The notes under the pieces are model-generated. The model saw nothing but the letters and a program-made list of their open reading frames with translations, was not told where the DNA came from and searched no databases. Shown here piece after piece: positions 18,129 to 26,684 of a DNA stretch of 64,000 nt. Source of the stretch: Tichowtungia sp964398915 (GTDB lineage: Bacteria; Verrucomicrobiota; Kiritimatiellia; Kiritimatiellales; Tichowtungiaceae); assembly GCA_964398915.1 (NCBI GenBank), contig CAYNOR010000005.1, forward strand, positions 1 through 64,000, read 5' to 3'. The position numbers and the translations under genes were made by a program. The first letter of the stretch is position 1. Each line of letters starts with the position of its first letter.

Positions 18129-19052
18129 TTACGCGCGATCGCTGTCGAATAGTTTCCAGTGCGGGAAACGCCGTCTGGCAACAAAGATGGCCGCGGCTCC
18201 AAAGCCGATCAGCAAGGCACTGGCAGGTTCCGGCACAACATTAATGGTGTTGTTATCCAGAGTAACCGCAGCATTCTGAGCCAACAGCCGGCCGTCCACC
18301 ATTGCGCCGGTGCCCAGACTGATGGCTGTATAAGCCAGGATGCTTCCCTCGAGGACAGATGAGGCTCCAAGCGTCGCTGAACTGCCAACCTGCCAGAACA
18401 CGTTGTTAGCCTGAGCGCCGTTGATAAGTAGGACTTGGCTGCTGGCTCCCGTGATGAGCGTGGTCGCCATCTTGAAGATGAATACAGAGTTGGGGTCACC
18501 ATTACCGTCCAGCGTCAGAGCCGTCGCCGCCGTGATCCCAAACGTGCCTGAGGCGGAGTCGTAGATGCCAGACATCAGAGTAGTCCCGCCGAGCTCCGTC
18601 GCCGCGGTGAAACTAACGGTGCGTCCTGCGGCGTCATTATACGCAGCGGTCAAGTCGCTCTGGGCGGTTTGGGCGGCACCATCGGTAATGTGTCGTGTCC
18701 CGTTCACGGTCATGGCTGGCGTTTCAGTCACCGAAGTACCGTCCCACAAACCCAAATCCCCATTCAGCGTGGTGGATCCCGTACTGGTAACCCCGGAGCC
18801 GGCCAGCACCGCAAAACTTGAAGCGGAGGCCAGATCGACTTTGTTTGTCTCTGCCAACGCGCTGTACTGCAGGCACATCATTGCGATGGTGAGAATGATT
18901 CCCTGAGGAATCCGCTTTGCTCCGCCTGGTTGTATGAATCTCAACGGAAGTGTTGCTTTCATGGTATATTTTCCTTTTTTGACGAATGCGTATTCTTTAC
19001 CGGCATTCGTTTGTGTTTTCGGTCTGGCTGTCCAGAGCTGTTGTATTTTCAT
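18129..19052 (-). CDS. DUF3494 ice-binding-like protein with PEP-CTERM tail
   Basis: The C-terminal VPEPASALLIGFGAAAIFVA followed by RRR is a PEP-CTERM sorting signal, so the protein is probably processed by an exosortase system and attached to the envelope. The body (DLASASSFAVLAGSGVTSTG, then YNDAAGRT and NNVFWQVGSSATLG) is a DUF3494 beta-solenoid domain, as in ice-binding proteins, though many members do not bind ice. Two starts have good ribosome sites: 19052 (GGAG, 7 nt) and 18962 (AGGAAA), the latter directly before the signal peptide. The shorter form may be the true one. Promoter site B' lies upstream. Confidence 0.87.
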   Translation of the reverse strand: MKIQQLWTARPKTQTNAGKEYAFVKKGKYTMKATLPLRFIQPGGAKRIPQGIILTIAMMCLQYSALAETNKVDLASASSFAVLAGSGVTSTGSTTLNGDLGLWDGTSVTETPAMTVNGTRHITDGAAQTAQSDLTAAYNDAAGRTVSFTAATELGGTTLMSGIYDSASGTFGITAATALTLDGNGDPNSVFIFKMATTLITGASSQVLLINGAQANNVFWQVGSSATLGASSVLEGSILAYTAISLGTGAMVDGRLLAQNAAVTLDNNTINVVPEPASALLIGFGAAAIFVARRRFPHWKLFDSDRA

Positions 19053-19102
19053 GCTGTCGTCTCCTTTATCGATGCCTCCAATCTTTGGAAGCAGGAAGAC
19101 AC

Positions 19103-19146
19103 ACTACCCCGCCGCTGCGGCAGACGGCTATGGGGTGAACACCCTA
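19103..19146 (-). promoter_or_regulatory. Palindromic stress promoter, site B'
   Basis: Minus strand TAGGGTGTTCACCCCATAG (19146-19128) is one base longer than the consensus. GGGGTAGTG follows, with TA at 19106-19105. It faces the DUF3494/PEP-CTERM gene and is back to back with site B, 34 nt away. Confidence 0.72.
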
Positions 19147-19180
19147 TGGCCTCCGGACAAGGGACGTGCTGCCGGTTCGG

Positions 19181-19223
19181 TAGGGTTACACCCTATAGTT
19201 AAAACACGCTCCGCCGCGTACGC
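19181..19223 (+). promoter_or_regulatory. Palindromic stress promoter, site B
   Basis: TAGGGTTACACCCTATAG (19181-19198) is a perfect consensus; GCGTACGC has its TA at 19219, offset 38. It precedes the 21-residue peptide gene and the ABC transporter. Confidence 0.82.
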
Positions 19224-19272
19224 TTCCTCTGATGAAAGAAGGAAGTGGAAATCAAAACAAGGGAGGCAGGTC

Positions 19273-19338
19273 ATGGGATTCGTAATAGCTATATTAGTTG
19301 TGGTCATTCTGGTCATTCTCATTGTTAAACTGACCTGA
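19273..19338 (+). CDS. 21-residue single-span membrane peptide
   Basis: GGGAGG at 19261-19266 lies 6 nt before an ATG that opens a 21-codon frame. The product, MGFVIAILVVVILVILIVKL plus T, is a single hydrophobic helix with a lysine near its C terminus. It is transcribed from the best-matching palindromic promoter, 46 nt upstream of the start, and precedes an ABC transporter. Size and layout resemble stress-induced small membrane proteins of other bacteria, but I recognise no family. It may be a regulator of a membrane complex or only a translated leader. Confidence 0.62.
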   Translation: MGFVIAILVVVILVILIVKLT

Positions 19339-19373
19339 GGAGCGGCGCGCGATCTATCTCGTCGGCAAACAAC

Positions 19374-20054
19374 ATGCATCTGGACGTTCTCAGTCTCTCT
19401 AAAATCTATCCGGGACGCAGGGGACTTTTTCCGGCGAGTTTCAGCGCGGATCAAGGAGAGCTGATCGCCATTGTCGGGCATAACGGCGCTGGCAAGTCGA
19501 CCCTGCTCAAACTGCTGGCGGGCTGGCTTATTCCGGACAGCGGACAGGTCACGGTGGAAGGGGTCGGAATCCTGGATCGATTAGCCGTCGTCCGGAAAAT
19601 CGGATTTGTCCCGGAAACCCCGAACCTGCACGACAGTTTTTCCGTTGAGTACAACTTGACGCTCTTTGCCCGTCTTTTCCGGATACCGGTTGCGCGGGTT
19701 GAGGAGACCTTGCAGGAGTTCAAGCTACTGCCTTTTCGCCGTAGCGGCGTGCGGATCTTGTCCAAGGGTTTAAAGCAGAGGCTCAGTATCGGCCGCTCGT
19801 TGCTGGCGGATCCACCGGTTCTGCTGCTGGATGAACCCACGTCCGCGCTGGATTTTGAAACAACCAAAGATATCTACCGCCTGATCCGCCGTATTCAGTC
19901 GCTCGGTAAAACAATACTTTTTACATCGCACCGGCCCGAAGAGATTCGGTCTCTCGCCACGCACATTCTCGTCCTGCACGAAGGAGCGATCGTTTTCGAC
20001 GGCGCGCCCGATACCTATTTCAAATCCACCTTTTACCGGACGCTGTACGCATGA
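19374..20054 (+). CDS. ABC transporter ATP-binding protein
   Basis: The 226-residue subunit has Walker A GHNGAGKS (residues 35-42), signature ILSKGLKQRLSIGRSL, Walker B VLLLDEPTSALD and the switch His in LFTSHRPEE. Order and length fit an ABC-2 type exporter ATPase. It overlaps the permease gene at ATGA and lies 35 nt after the small peptide gene. No strong ribosome site is visible, suggesting coupling to the upstream peptide. Substrate unknown. Confidence 0.94.
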   Translation: MHLDVLSLSKIYPGRRGLFPASFSADQGELIAIVGHNGAGKSTLLKLLAGWLIPDSGQVTVEGVGILDRLAVVRKIGFVPETPNLHDSFSVEYNLTLFARLFRIPVARVEETLQEFKLLPFRRSGVRILSKGLKQRLSIGRSLLADPPVLLLDEPTSALDFETTKDIYRLIRRIQSLGKTILFTSHRPEEIRSLATHILVLHEGAIVFDGAPDTYFKSTFYRTLYA

Positions 20055-21082
20055 TCCGCAACGTCGTCATCCTGTTCGCCCATGATCTGGCCGTCGCCTT
20101 TAAGAACAAGACGCTCTACCTGATTGTTTGTATTCCTCTTTTCGTATTTGCCACGCTGACACTGATCGATCCGGCCAAAGTGCACGATGCGCGGATAAAA
20201 ATCGCATTACTTCAAACCGGACCGTACGCCCCCACCCTGCTCAAGAGTCTCGAACAGGCTCCCGACTTGTTTGCCGTTTGCCGGGTTGCGAATGAAGACG
20301 AAGGGACGCGAATGCTCGGGGCGCGCGAAGTGGATGGCGTCCTCACGCCGGACCGTGGCGATGTGTCGCGCCTTCGCCTGACCGTAGTCCGGCAGGCCTC
20401 GGCGGAAACGCTCAGCATTCTTCAACGGCTTGCCACGCTACAAATCGCCGTAGAAAGCCCAAATCCGAACTGGATTGCAACGGTGCGTCCGCTTCAGACC
20501 GACTCCATTAAACGGCAAACTCTGGCGACCTGGATTCTGATGATGGTTCTGCTCGTCAGTTTTATTGTGCTGCCAGCACAAGTCGCTGAAGAAAAAGAAA
20601 AGCAACTGCTGCTGGGCTGGATGCAAACGCCTGTGAGGGAAAGCGAATGGCTGGCCGCCAAACTGGTGTATGGAGTCGTCCTGATGCTCACCGCCGTACT
20701 CGTACTTCAGTGGATGGCCGGAGAATGCTCATGCACGCACATCCTAAATTATCTCACGCTCCTGTGTGCTGGCGGGTTCTGCTTCGGGTCGCTGGGGATT
20801 TGTCTGGGGCTTTTATGCCGCAATCAGGCCAGCGCGCGAACGCTGGGCGTTCTCTGTTATCTGCCGCTACTGCTGCCAGCCGCACTGTCGGACCTGTCGC
20901 AGGAGTTACGGCGCATCGCACCGCTGATCCCGTCGTACTATTTTTATAAACCGGTCCGGGCGATGCTGCTCGATAACGCGGAGGCCGGAATTTTCCTGCG
21001 AGCAGGAATACTCCTTGCCGCCATCGGCCTGCTGGCGTGCCTGATGTCCCATCGATTAATCAGACAACGATGGCTGATGTGA
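20051..21082 (+). CDS. ABC-2 type permease
   Basis: The 343-residue protein has one N-terminal membrane span, a long extracytoplasmic domain (about residues 40-160) and five further spans, the ABC-2/NatB arrangement. The EEKEKQLLLGWMQTPV motif after span 2 is the coupling region typical of these permeases. Together with the overlapping ATPase gene it makes a complete exporter of unknown substrate. It is convergent with the DUF3185 gene. Confidence 0.88.
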   Translation: MIRNVVILFAHDLAVAFKNKTLYLIVCIPLFVFATLTLIDPAKVHDARIKIALLQTGPYAPTLLKSLEQAPDLFAVCRVANEDEGTRMLGAREVDGVLTPDRGDVSRLRLTVVRQASAETLSILQRLATLQIAVESPNPNWIATVRPLQTDSIKRQTLATWILMMVLLVSFIVLPAQVAEEKEKQLLLGWMQTPVRESEWLAAKLVYGVVLMLTAVLVLQWMAGECSCTHILNYLTLLCAGGFCFGSLGICLGLLCRNQASARTLGVLCYLPLLLPAALSDLSQELRRIAPLIPSYYFYKPVRAMLLDNAEAGIFLRAGILLAAIGLLACLMSHRLIRQRWLM

Positions 21083-21084
21083 TT

Positions 21085-21285
21085 TTATTTCGATCTGAAC
21101 GCAAGCCCGGAAAGTCCGGCGATGCTTACAACAGATCCTCCGATCAACATCCATATTGCTTTATCGGTGGGGGCCCCGTTAAAGAAACGGGAAATATCAG
21201 AACCTAACGATTCCGAGGCGTTTATGCCGAAGATGATCAGCAGGATTCCTCCGACCAGCAGTACGAGTGAGATGATTGTTTTCAT
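21085..21285 (-). CDS. DUF3185-family small membrane protein
   Basis: The 66-residue product starts MKTIISLVLLVGGILLIIFG, followed by INASESLGSDISRFFNGAPT and a second span. This is the DUF3185 pattern. GGAG with suitable spacing selects the ATG at 21285; the longer upstream frame runs across the promoter and is not coding. Function is unknown. Promoter site C drives it. Confidence 0.88.
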   Translation of the reverse strand: MKTIISLVLLVGGILLIIFGINASESLGSDISRFFNGAPTDKAIWMLIGGSVVSIAGLSGLAFRSK

Positions 21286-21325
21286 GTGTTGTCTCCTTTC
21301 AAGACCAGAGTGATCTATTCCCAGA

Positions 21326-21368
21326 CGATAGCCGCCCGGACTGTACTTCGCTATGGGGTGTATCCCTA
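21326..21368 (-). promoter_or_regulatory. Palindromic stress promoter, site C
   Basis: Minus strand TAGGGATACACCCCATAG (21368-21351) is followed by GGCTATCGTC with TA at 21330-21329, offset 38. The DUF3185 start codon is 44 nt beyond the TA. Confidence 0.76.
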
Positions 21369-21485
21369 CCTGATGGCCGCCGTACGGGTTAGACTCCATA
21401 GAAAACAAAATCCCGCCCCATTAGATTGCGGCCAGTCAACGAGGTGAACACCGCCTGACAAACTCGCAAGAAAGAAGCCGTAAAA

Positions 21486-22006
21486 ATGAAAACAATCCAT
21501 TCAGATACACCCCAAAAAAAGAGAAACTGTCCGATGCATTCACCCCCGCTATGAACCCTTGGAACCAGTCTACTTGCAGGAATGATGATCAGCGGAGCAG
21601 CACAGGGATTTCCGGTTTATTTTGAAGGAACACCCGGATCGACTCCGGTATCCATGACCTTTGCTCATGATGCAACCCTTACGGTTACAAACGCGTCTTC
21701 TGCTTTAGTTTACTTTGTTATCGATGAGCTTTTCCCAGCGCCGGATGGTGATGCAACCGGAATATCCTTTTTTTCATCCCAGCTCTCTTTTTCCATTAAT
21801 GATGGAGCACCTTTTACTATCAGTCGCTGGGTGGATAATCTGAACCCGTCTGTTTTCAACATGACACCCTGTTTCTTGCAGATGGCAGCGGTAACAGGAT
21901 TTCATCCGATGCCATTCCCGAACCAGCCAGTGCGCTCATGCTGACTTTCGGTGCGGACGTCGCCATGGCGGTTCATCGTGCCCGCCGCACAGCCGTGCGC
22001 CGGTAA
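21486..22006 (+). pseudogene. Degraded PEP-CTERM secreted-protein gene
   Basis: A frame opens at 21486 with MKTIHSDTPQKKRNCPMHSP, similar in style to the leader upstream of the 960-residue adhesin. It meets an in-frame TGA at 21552-21554, continues as the end of a signal peptide (LAGMMISGAAQG) and a short beta-rich body, and then must shift frame near the TTTT at about 21853-21856. After the shift it reads LADGSGNRISSDAIPEPASA followed by a basic tail, a recognisable PEP-CTERM end at 21926-22006. One nonsense codon plus one frameshift make it a pseudogene, unless both are sequencing errors. Confidence 0.65.
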
Positions 22007-22039
22007 CATAAACAGGAGGAATCCTTTTATAACAGGCGG

Positions 22040-22082
22040 TAGGGTTACACCCCATAGCAGAACATCGACTAACGAATTAATC
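22040..22082 (+). promoter_or_regulatory. Palindromic stress promoter, site D
   Basis: TAGGGTTACACCCCATAG (22040-22057) with TA of GAATTAATC at 22078, offset 38. The adhesin start is about 145 nt downstream, leaving a long leader. Confidence 0.74.
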
Positions 22083-22224
22083 TCTAAGCATTCAATAAGG
22101 CGAAGTGGCGAACGCCAGAAGAACCGAAAGGAACCGTAAAATGAAAACAGCACAGACGGGCAACTCAAAGCAGAAAAACTGCTCAATACATCCAAGTGAA
22201 TTAAACCAATCAGGAGTGAAAAAA

Positions 22225-25107
22225 ATGAGAAAAATTCTTATGAGCTTTATTCTTACACTGGCCGCGATGGTTCCGCAGTGGGCACAGGCCGCAGCGCCTG
22301 CCGTAAACAATACCAACGGGGCCTCCAGTGTGCTGTCGATCAGCGCAACGCTGAATGGAACACTGACCTCGACCGGCGGAGTGCCGACACAGGTTTATGT
22401 GTACTGGGGAACAACCGACGGTGGAACAACCTTCGGAAGCTGGGGCCTCACCAATAATCTAGGAACAAACGGAATTGGGTCCTTGAGCTTTGCAGCGACT
22501 AATCTGACTCCGAATCAAACATACTACTACCGCTTCTTCGCAACGAATGTGGACGGGTCGGCCTGGGCCGTTGCAACGACTAACTTTAAAACTCTGGCCG
22601 CCTCAGGTCCTTTGCCGGTTAATCTGGGATCAACAGCCAATTTTACGATTCTGGCCGGAGCGGCCGTCACAGCGGGGCCGGGTCTGATTAACGGCGATGT
22701 CGGCGCCAGCCCGATCGCCGGATCATCCATAGGAATACCGGCAGCTCAGGTAAACGGAATCATTTACAAAGTCGATGCCAGCGGCGAAGCTGCGACAAAC
22801 GTAATCGTTAACTCGGTGCTGTTGACCGCCGCCAAAGGTGATTTGACCATCGCGTATAACGACGCTGCCGGACGCACCCCAATCCCGACAGGACCGTTCC
22901 TGAATCCAGGCGCCGGAAATATCGGCGGGATGAATCTTGTTCCTGGTCTCTATAAATTTACCGGCGGCGCCCTTATTTCAACAGCAGACGTTACACTCAC
23001 CGGCGGTCCGAATGATGTCTGGATATTCCAGATTGCAACCGACCTGATCGTGGAAGCCGGCATTAGCAGAAAAGTCATTCTGGCGGGCGGCGCACTGGCC
23101 AGAAATGTTTTCTGGCAGGTCGGCACGTCAGCGACGCTCGGCGTAGGCTCGAGCTTCAAGGGAACCATTCTGGCCGACCAGTCTATTACTTTGCAAAGCG
23201 GCAGTACCATGGAAGGCCGGGCCCTGGCCTTTGCCGGTCAGGTTGCATACGCCGGTAGCGGCGGCAGTCTGCCAACCTCGGCGAAAGCGATCAATCCGAC
23301 TCCGGCCAATGGGTCGACCAATCAGTTAATTACCGTTAGTACTTCCTGGCAGAACGGCGGGGGTGCAACCAGTTACGATGTGTATTTCGGCACCAACCTT
23401 GTACCGGGTGTTACTGAATTTAAAACAAACCAGACGGCGCTCTCGTTTAATCCCGGTACGCTCGTTTACAGCAACACGTACTACTGGCGTATTGATTCGA
23501 AGAACGCCGGCGGAACGATTGCGGGCGACGTCTGGTCGTTTACAACCGCCAACAGCGCAGCACGCGGCACCTTGCAATTCAACACCTCGACCAGCAGTGT
23601 AAGTGAAGCCGGCTCTTCGTTCACGGTTACGGTTACGCGGTTAAGCGGCAGTTTCGGCGCAGCCAGCGTGAACTACGCGACGGCCAACGGATCGGCAACC
23701 GCCGGTTCGGATTATACCGCCGCCAGCGGCACACTGAACTGGACCAACGGGCAGACATCCGCCAGAACTTTTGTGATCCCTATTCTGGATGACCTCATCT
23801 ATGAAGGCAGCGAAACCTTCACGGTCACGCTCTCCGGCGCGGTCGGATCAAGCCTGGGTATTCCAGTATTTAAAACGGTGACGATTATAGAAAACGATGT
23901 CCCGGCGGAAACCGTAGCGCCGTCCATCCAGATCGTGGTTCCCACAACCAATACAACCTACACCAGCTTGACCAATCTGTTGACTCTTAGCGGAACGGCG
24001 GCAGACAATATAGGCGTAACGCGGGTCGCGCTTCGCAACAGCCGTGACGTCGCGGAATATACAGCTACGGGAACGATAAGCTGGAGCTTTATCGGTTTAC
24101 CACTATTCCAAGGCACGAACCTGATCACAGCAATCGCTTATGATGCATCAGGGAATTCATCAACCGATACCGTACGGGTGATCTACAGCGGCGACGCAAA
24201 CTATGACAACGTGCTTCGCTCCGGCAATATCGTGCAGGAAATCGTGTTCCCGGACAATCTGACGCCAGGTGAAACGGTGACCGTACAATGGAAAGTTCTT
24301 TCCTATGTGCCGATTCAATCCCGCATTTACGGCGGTATACCGGGCGGCTGGTTCTTCTACCAGAACGGCACGTATAAAGGGGCAACCGTAAGCGCATGGA
24401 ACCTCAACGGACGCCCGGCGAATCTTTATTCGTTCGAGTGCGCCTGGGTCGTCCCGCAAAAATCCGGCGACTTCAGTGCCTGGTTTAATGTAGCGCAGAT
24501 GGACGGTGATCAATTTATGATCCCGGTCGTCCCGGACGGCGTGGATCTCCGGCCCGATCCGGTATACCCGAAACTTATTAAACGGACTGTCCTCACCGGT
24601 GGAAGCGGAGCCAACCCGCCGTCCGACCCCGACACATGGGACAGCGCAAATATCATCGAAACAATTGCTCAGCACAAGGAACGGTCTGCCGTCACGATCA
24701 CCTCCATGACGATGCCGGACAATCTGACGCAAGGATCCTCGGTAATTTGCGAGTGGAAAGTGCAGTCTTACCTTGATGTGGACGCACAGGTGCTGGTGCT
24801 GAATCTGGCGACCAGCAATCTCTGGACAACCACCGCTGCGACGAGAATCGGAACTCCGACATCCACCACGTTCTATTTCACGGACCGTGTATCCGGAGAA
24901 AGATTCTACGCCAAGGAATACACCTTCCGGGCAACACTCGTCATTCCGCCGCAAGCGGGCGATCAGCAGCTGTACTTCCGCAGTCGGCCCAGCGCCGAGC
25001 CGCTCTCTGCATGGATGGCCGAAAATCTGGCGGCAGATGTTGACCCTCGTCCGGTACAGGAAAACGGCATGTACGGCCGCATGATCGAAAGGACGATTAA
25101 TCCGTGA
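22225..25107 (+). CDS. Large secreted adhesin: DUF3494, Calx-beta, Ig-like domains
   Basis: The 960-residue protein starts with a signal peptide, MRKILMSFILTLAAMVPQWA with cleavage after QA, chosen because AGGAG sits 8 nt before this ATG. Order: a fibronectin-like domain (about 25-130), a DUF3494 domain (about 140-345), a second fibronectin-like repeat (about 350-445), a Calx-beta domain (about 450-560, with GTLNWTNGQTSARTFVIPI), a bacterial Ig-like domain (about 565-650), then two copies of a domain I cannot name, each with a PDNLTxG...VxWKVxSY core. No anchoring tail is seen. It may be secreted or held by other surface factors. It overlaps the HEAT lipoprotein gene at GTGA. Confidence 0.85.
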   Translation: MRKILMSFILTLAAMVPQWAQAAAPAVNNTNGASSVLSISATLNGTLTSTGGVPTQVYVYWGTTDGGTTFGSWGLTNNLGTNGIGSLSFAATNLTPNQTYYYRFFATNVDGSAWAVATTNFKTLAASGPLPVNLGSTANFTILAGAAVTAGPGLINGDVGASPIAGSSIGIPAAQVNGIIYKVDASGEAATNVIVNSVLLTAAKGDLTIAYNDAAGRTPIPTGPFLNPGAGNIGGMNLVPGLYKFTGGALISTADVTLTGGPNDVWIFQIATDLIVEAGISRKVILAGGALARNVFWQVGTSATLGVGSSFKGTILADQSITLQSGSTMEGRALAFAGQVAYAGSGGSLPTSAKAINPTPANGSTNQLITVSTSWQNGGGATSYDVYFGTNLVPGVTEFKTNQTALSFNPGTLVYSNTYYWRIDSKNAGGTIAGDVWSFTTANSAARGTLQFNTSTSSVSEAGSSFTVTVTRLSGSFGAASVNYATANGSATAGSDYTAASGTLNWTNGQTSARTFVIPILDDLIYEGSETFTVTLSGAVGSSLGIPVFKTVTIIENDVPAETVAPSIQIVVPTTNTTYTSLTNLLTLSGTAADNIGVTRVALRNSRDVAEYTATGTISWSFIGLPLFQGTNLITAIAYDASGNSSTDTVRVIYSGDANYDNVLRSGNIVQEIVFPDNLTPGETVTVQWKVLSYVPIQSRIYGGIPGGWFFYQNGTYKGATVSAWNLNGRPANLYSFECAWVVPQKSGDFSAWFNVAQMDGDQFMIPVVPDGVDLRPDPVYPKLIKRTVLTGGSGANPPSDPDTWDSANIIETIAQHKERSAVTITSMTMPDNLTQGSSVICEWKVQSYLDVDAQVLVLNLATSNLWTTTAATRIGTPTSTTFYFTDRVSGERFYAKEYTFRATLVIPPQAGDQQLYFRSRPSAEPLSAWMAENLAADVDPRPVQENGMYGRMIERTINP

Positions 25108-26291
25108 ACTCCCGGCTGAATATAAAACATGAAGTCGTTTTAGGATCAGGGCTGTTCGCAGCCCTGATCGCAGGCGGTCTTTTGGTGAGCTGCCGCAACC
25201 GGGAAACAAACACCCCGGCACCGAAAAATGAGTCGACCGTACAAAGCCGGTCGATCGAACAACCGGCTCAACGCACAAATCAGAAGCGCCCTGCTTCGCA
25301 ACCTGCGAATGCCGCGCCGGACATGATGCGGATGATTAATCCGGCTATCAATGAATCCGGATATGAAGCACCTTTCTCCAGCACCAACACGGTTTCGCTG
25401 AATACCCCGTCAACAGATCCGGCACAGCTTCGTGAAGCTCTGGCGGCTGCCGTGGCTTCCAGAAATATCCGGAATATTGCCGTGCTTCTGAACTCAGGCA
25501 ATCCAGCCGGCGAAATTGAAGCGGTTCGGGCGTTGACTCAGATCGGCGGCGGCGAAGCTCTCGCATCAGCCCTTGGAAAAATCCTGACGATTTCCCCGGA
25601 CAGTCCGGACTATAAGAAATTTATTAATGCCTTTGCGAACTGCCGCAGTGCGGCCGTCGCAGAATGGCTGACCGGCTTTCTCGGTCAGACACAAACCGAC
25701 GATGTGCGGCAGCGGCTTCTGACCATTCTGGCTGCTTTGCGCGGCCCGGAAGTGGTGGATAGTCTGGCGGCCGGGCTGGTGAGTCCCGTTGATGCCATGC
25801 ACGCCGAAGACTGCGCAACACTGCTGTCGGAATTCAGTGACCCGGAGCAGGCCGCCGTACTGAGTGATTTACTTGCGACAGGAAAAACAACAGCGCTGCA
25901 AACCGCAGCCGCCCGCGGTCTGGCCAGCGTGGGCAGCGGCGAAGCCTGCTCAACTCTTATTGAAGCCGGGTCATCGACCGACGCGACTGCCCTGGCATGC
26001 CGCGATGCATTGGCCTCCGTAAAATCATCGTACGGACAGGAAGTCTTGCTTCTGGCGGCGGGTAATCCGTCGGTTCCGGCGGCTGTACGCTGCGCCGCCA
26101 TACAGGCGCTTGAGACTCAGCCGGGACAGAGAACCCAAATCGTGCTGGTTAATCTGGCGCAGACCACCAGTGATCCGGTCCTGCAGGCCGTGATTAATCA
26201 AACTTTACAGACCATCGAACAAAGCGGGACTCCGCCGCCGTCCGGGAGTGCATTAGGTAATGCCGCAGAAAGCGGAGAAATCTGGTTCTAA
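25104..26291 (+). CDS. HEAT-repeat-like lipoprotein
   Basis: The GTG start overlaps the adhesin stop by 4 nt. The N-terminal hydrophobic segment ends in GGLLVSC, a lipobox, so the mature protein should be lipid-anchored in the periplasm or outer membrane. Residues 110-380 form repeating helical pairs (AVRALTQIGGGEAL; ARGLASVGSGEACSTLIEAG), like HEAT or PBS-lyase repeats that bind protein partners. A Pro/Asn-rich linker follows the lipobox. It may be an assembly or anchoring partner for the adhesin encoded before it. Confidence 0.75.
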   Translation: MNSRLNIKHEVVLGSGLFAALIAGGLLVSCRNRETNTPAPKNESTVQSRSIEQPAQRTNQKRPASQPANAAPDMMRMINPAINESGYEAPFSSTNTVSLNTPSTDPAQLREALAAAVASRNIRNIAVLLNSGNPAGEIEAVRALTQIGGGEALASALGKILTISPDSPDYKKFINAFANCRSAAVAEWLTGFLGQTQTDDVRQRLLTILAALRGPEVVDSLAAGLVSPVDAMHAEDCATLLSEFSDPEQAAVLSDLLATGKTTALQTAAARGLASVGSGEACSTLIEAGSSTDATALACRDALASVKSSYGQEVLLLAAGNPSVPAAVRCAAIQALETQPGQRTQIVLVNLAQTTSDPVLQAVINQTLQTIEQSGTPPPSGSALGNAAESGEIWF

Positions 26292-26310
26292 ACAGAAGGG
26301 AGCGTGCAAC

Positions 26311-26667
26311 GTGAGAAAATTAAACAAAATGGCAGTCGTACTGGGAGTTATGGGCATGTGTGTTTGTGTGACATTGGCTGAGGAACCCGTTACCCCGGTC
26401 GTCGCAACGAAGCAGGCCAGCACTTGGTCAGATATGACCGCTTTATTTAGACCCTCGCGATGGGCTCACCCGATCGCGGCAGGCGGAACCCTGTCCTGGC
26501 TGAACTATAACGCCTGGTCCGATGAACCGGGCCGGACAACCAAAGTTCTTGCGGGCGAAGTCATCGTCCTTGGAAGCACCTATTTCCTCCTTGAGGCGTT
26601 CGGTGTCATCGGCGGCGGCGGCGGTGGTGGCGGAGCTGCTATCGGCGGCGGAGAAATGCCGTTCTAA
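26311..26667 (+). CDS. Small exported protein with Gly-rich tail
   Basis: This protein of 118 residues begins at a GTG preceded by GGGAG; an ATG at 26260 inside the previous gene is less likely. A signal peptide (VVLGVMGMCVCVTLA) is followed by a hydrophobic segment at about residues 85-97 and a C-terminal run of glycines ending GGGEMPF. I recognise no family. Co-transcription with the adhesin and lipoprotein suggests an envelope role. Confidence 0.6.
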   Translation: MRKLNKMAVVLGVMGMCVCVTLAEEPVTPVVATKQASTWSDMTALFRPSRWAHPIAAGGTLSWLNYNAWSDEPGRTTKVLAGEVIVLGSTYFLLEAFGVIGGGGGGGGAAIGGGEMPF

Positions 26668-26684
26668 TCCTGCGGGGTATGTAC

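Noticed and set aside
19128..19198. TAGGGTT repeats as a telomere-like array
   Set aside because: Copies are single, palindromic, at fixed distance from a TA and always face a gene; they are not tandem.
24160..25278. 372-codon minus-strand frame across adhesin and lipoprotein genes
   Set aside because: It spans two convincingly coding plus-strand genes with a signal peptide and a lipobox; its own product is Arg/Cys-rich without a fold pattern.
26260..26310. Upstream ATG for the Gly-tailed exported protein
   Set aside because: It would put a charged 17-residue extension before the signal peptide; the GTG at 26311 has a proper ribosome site.
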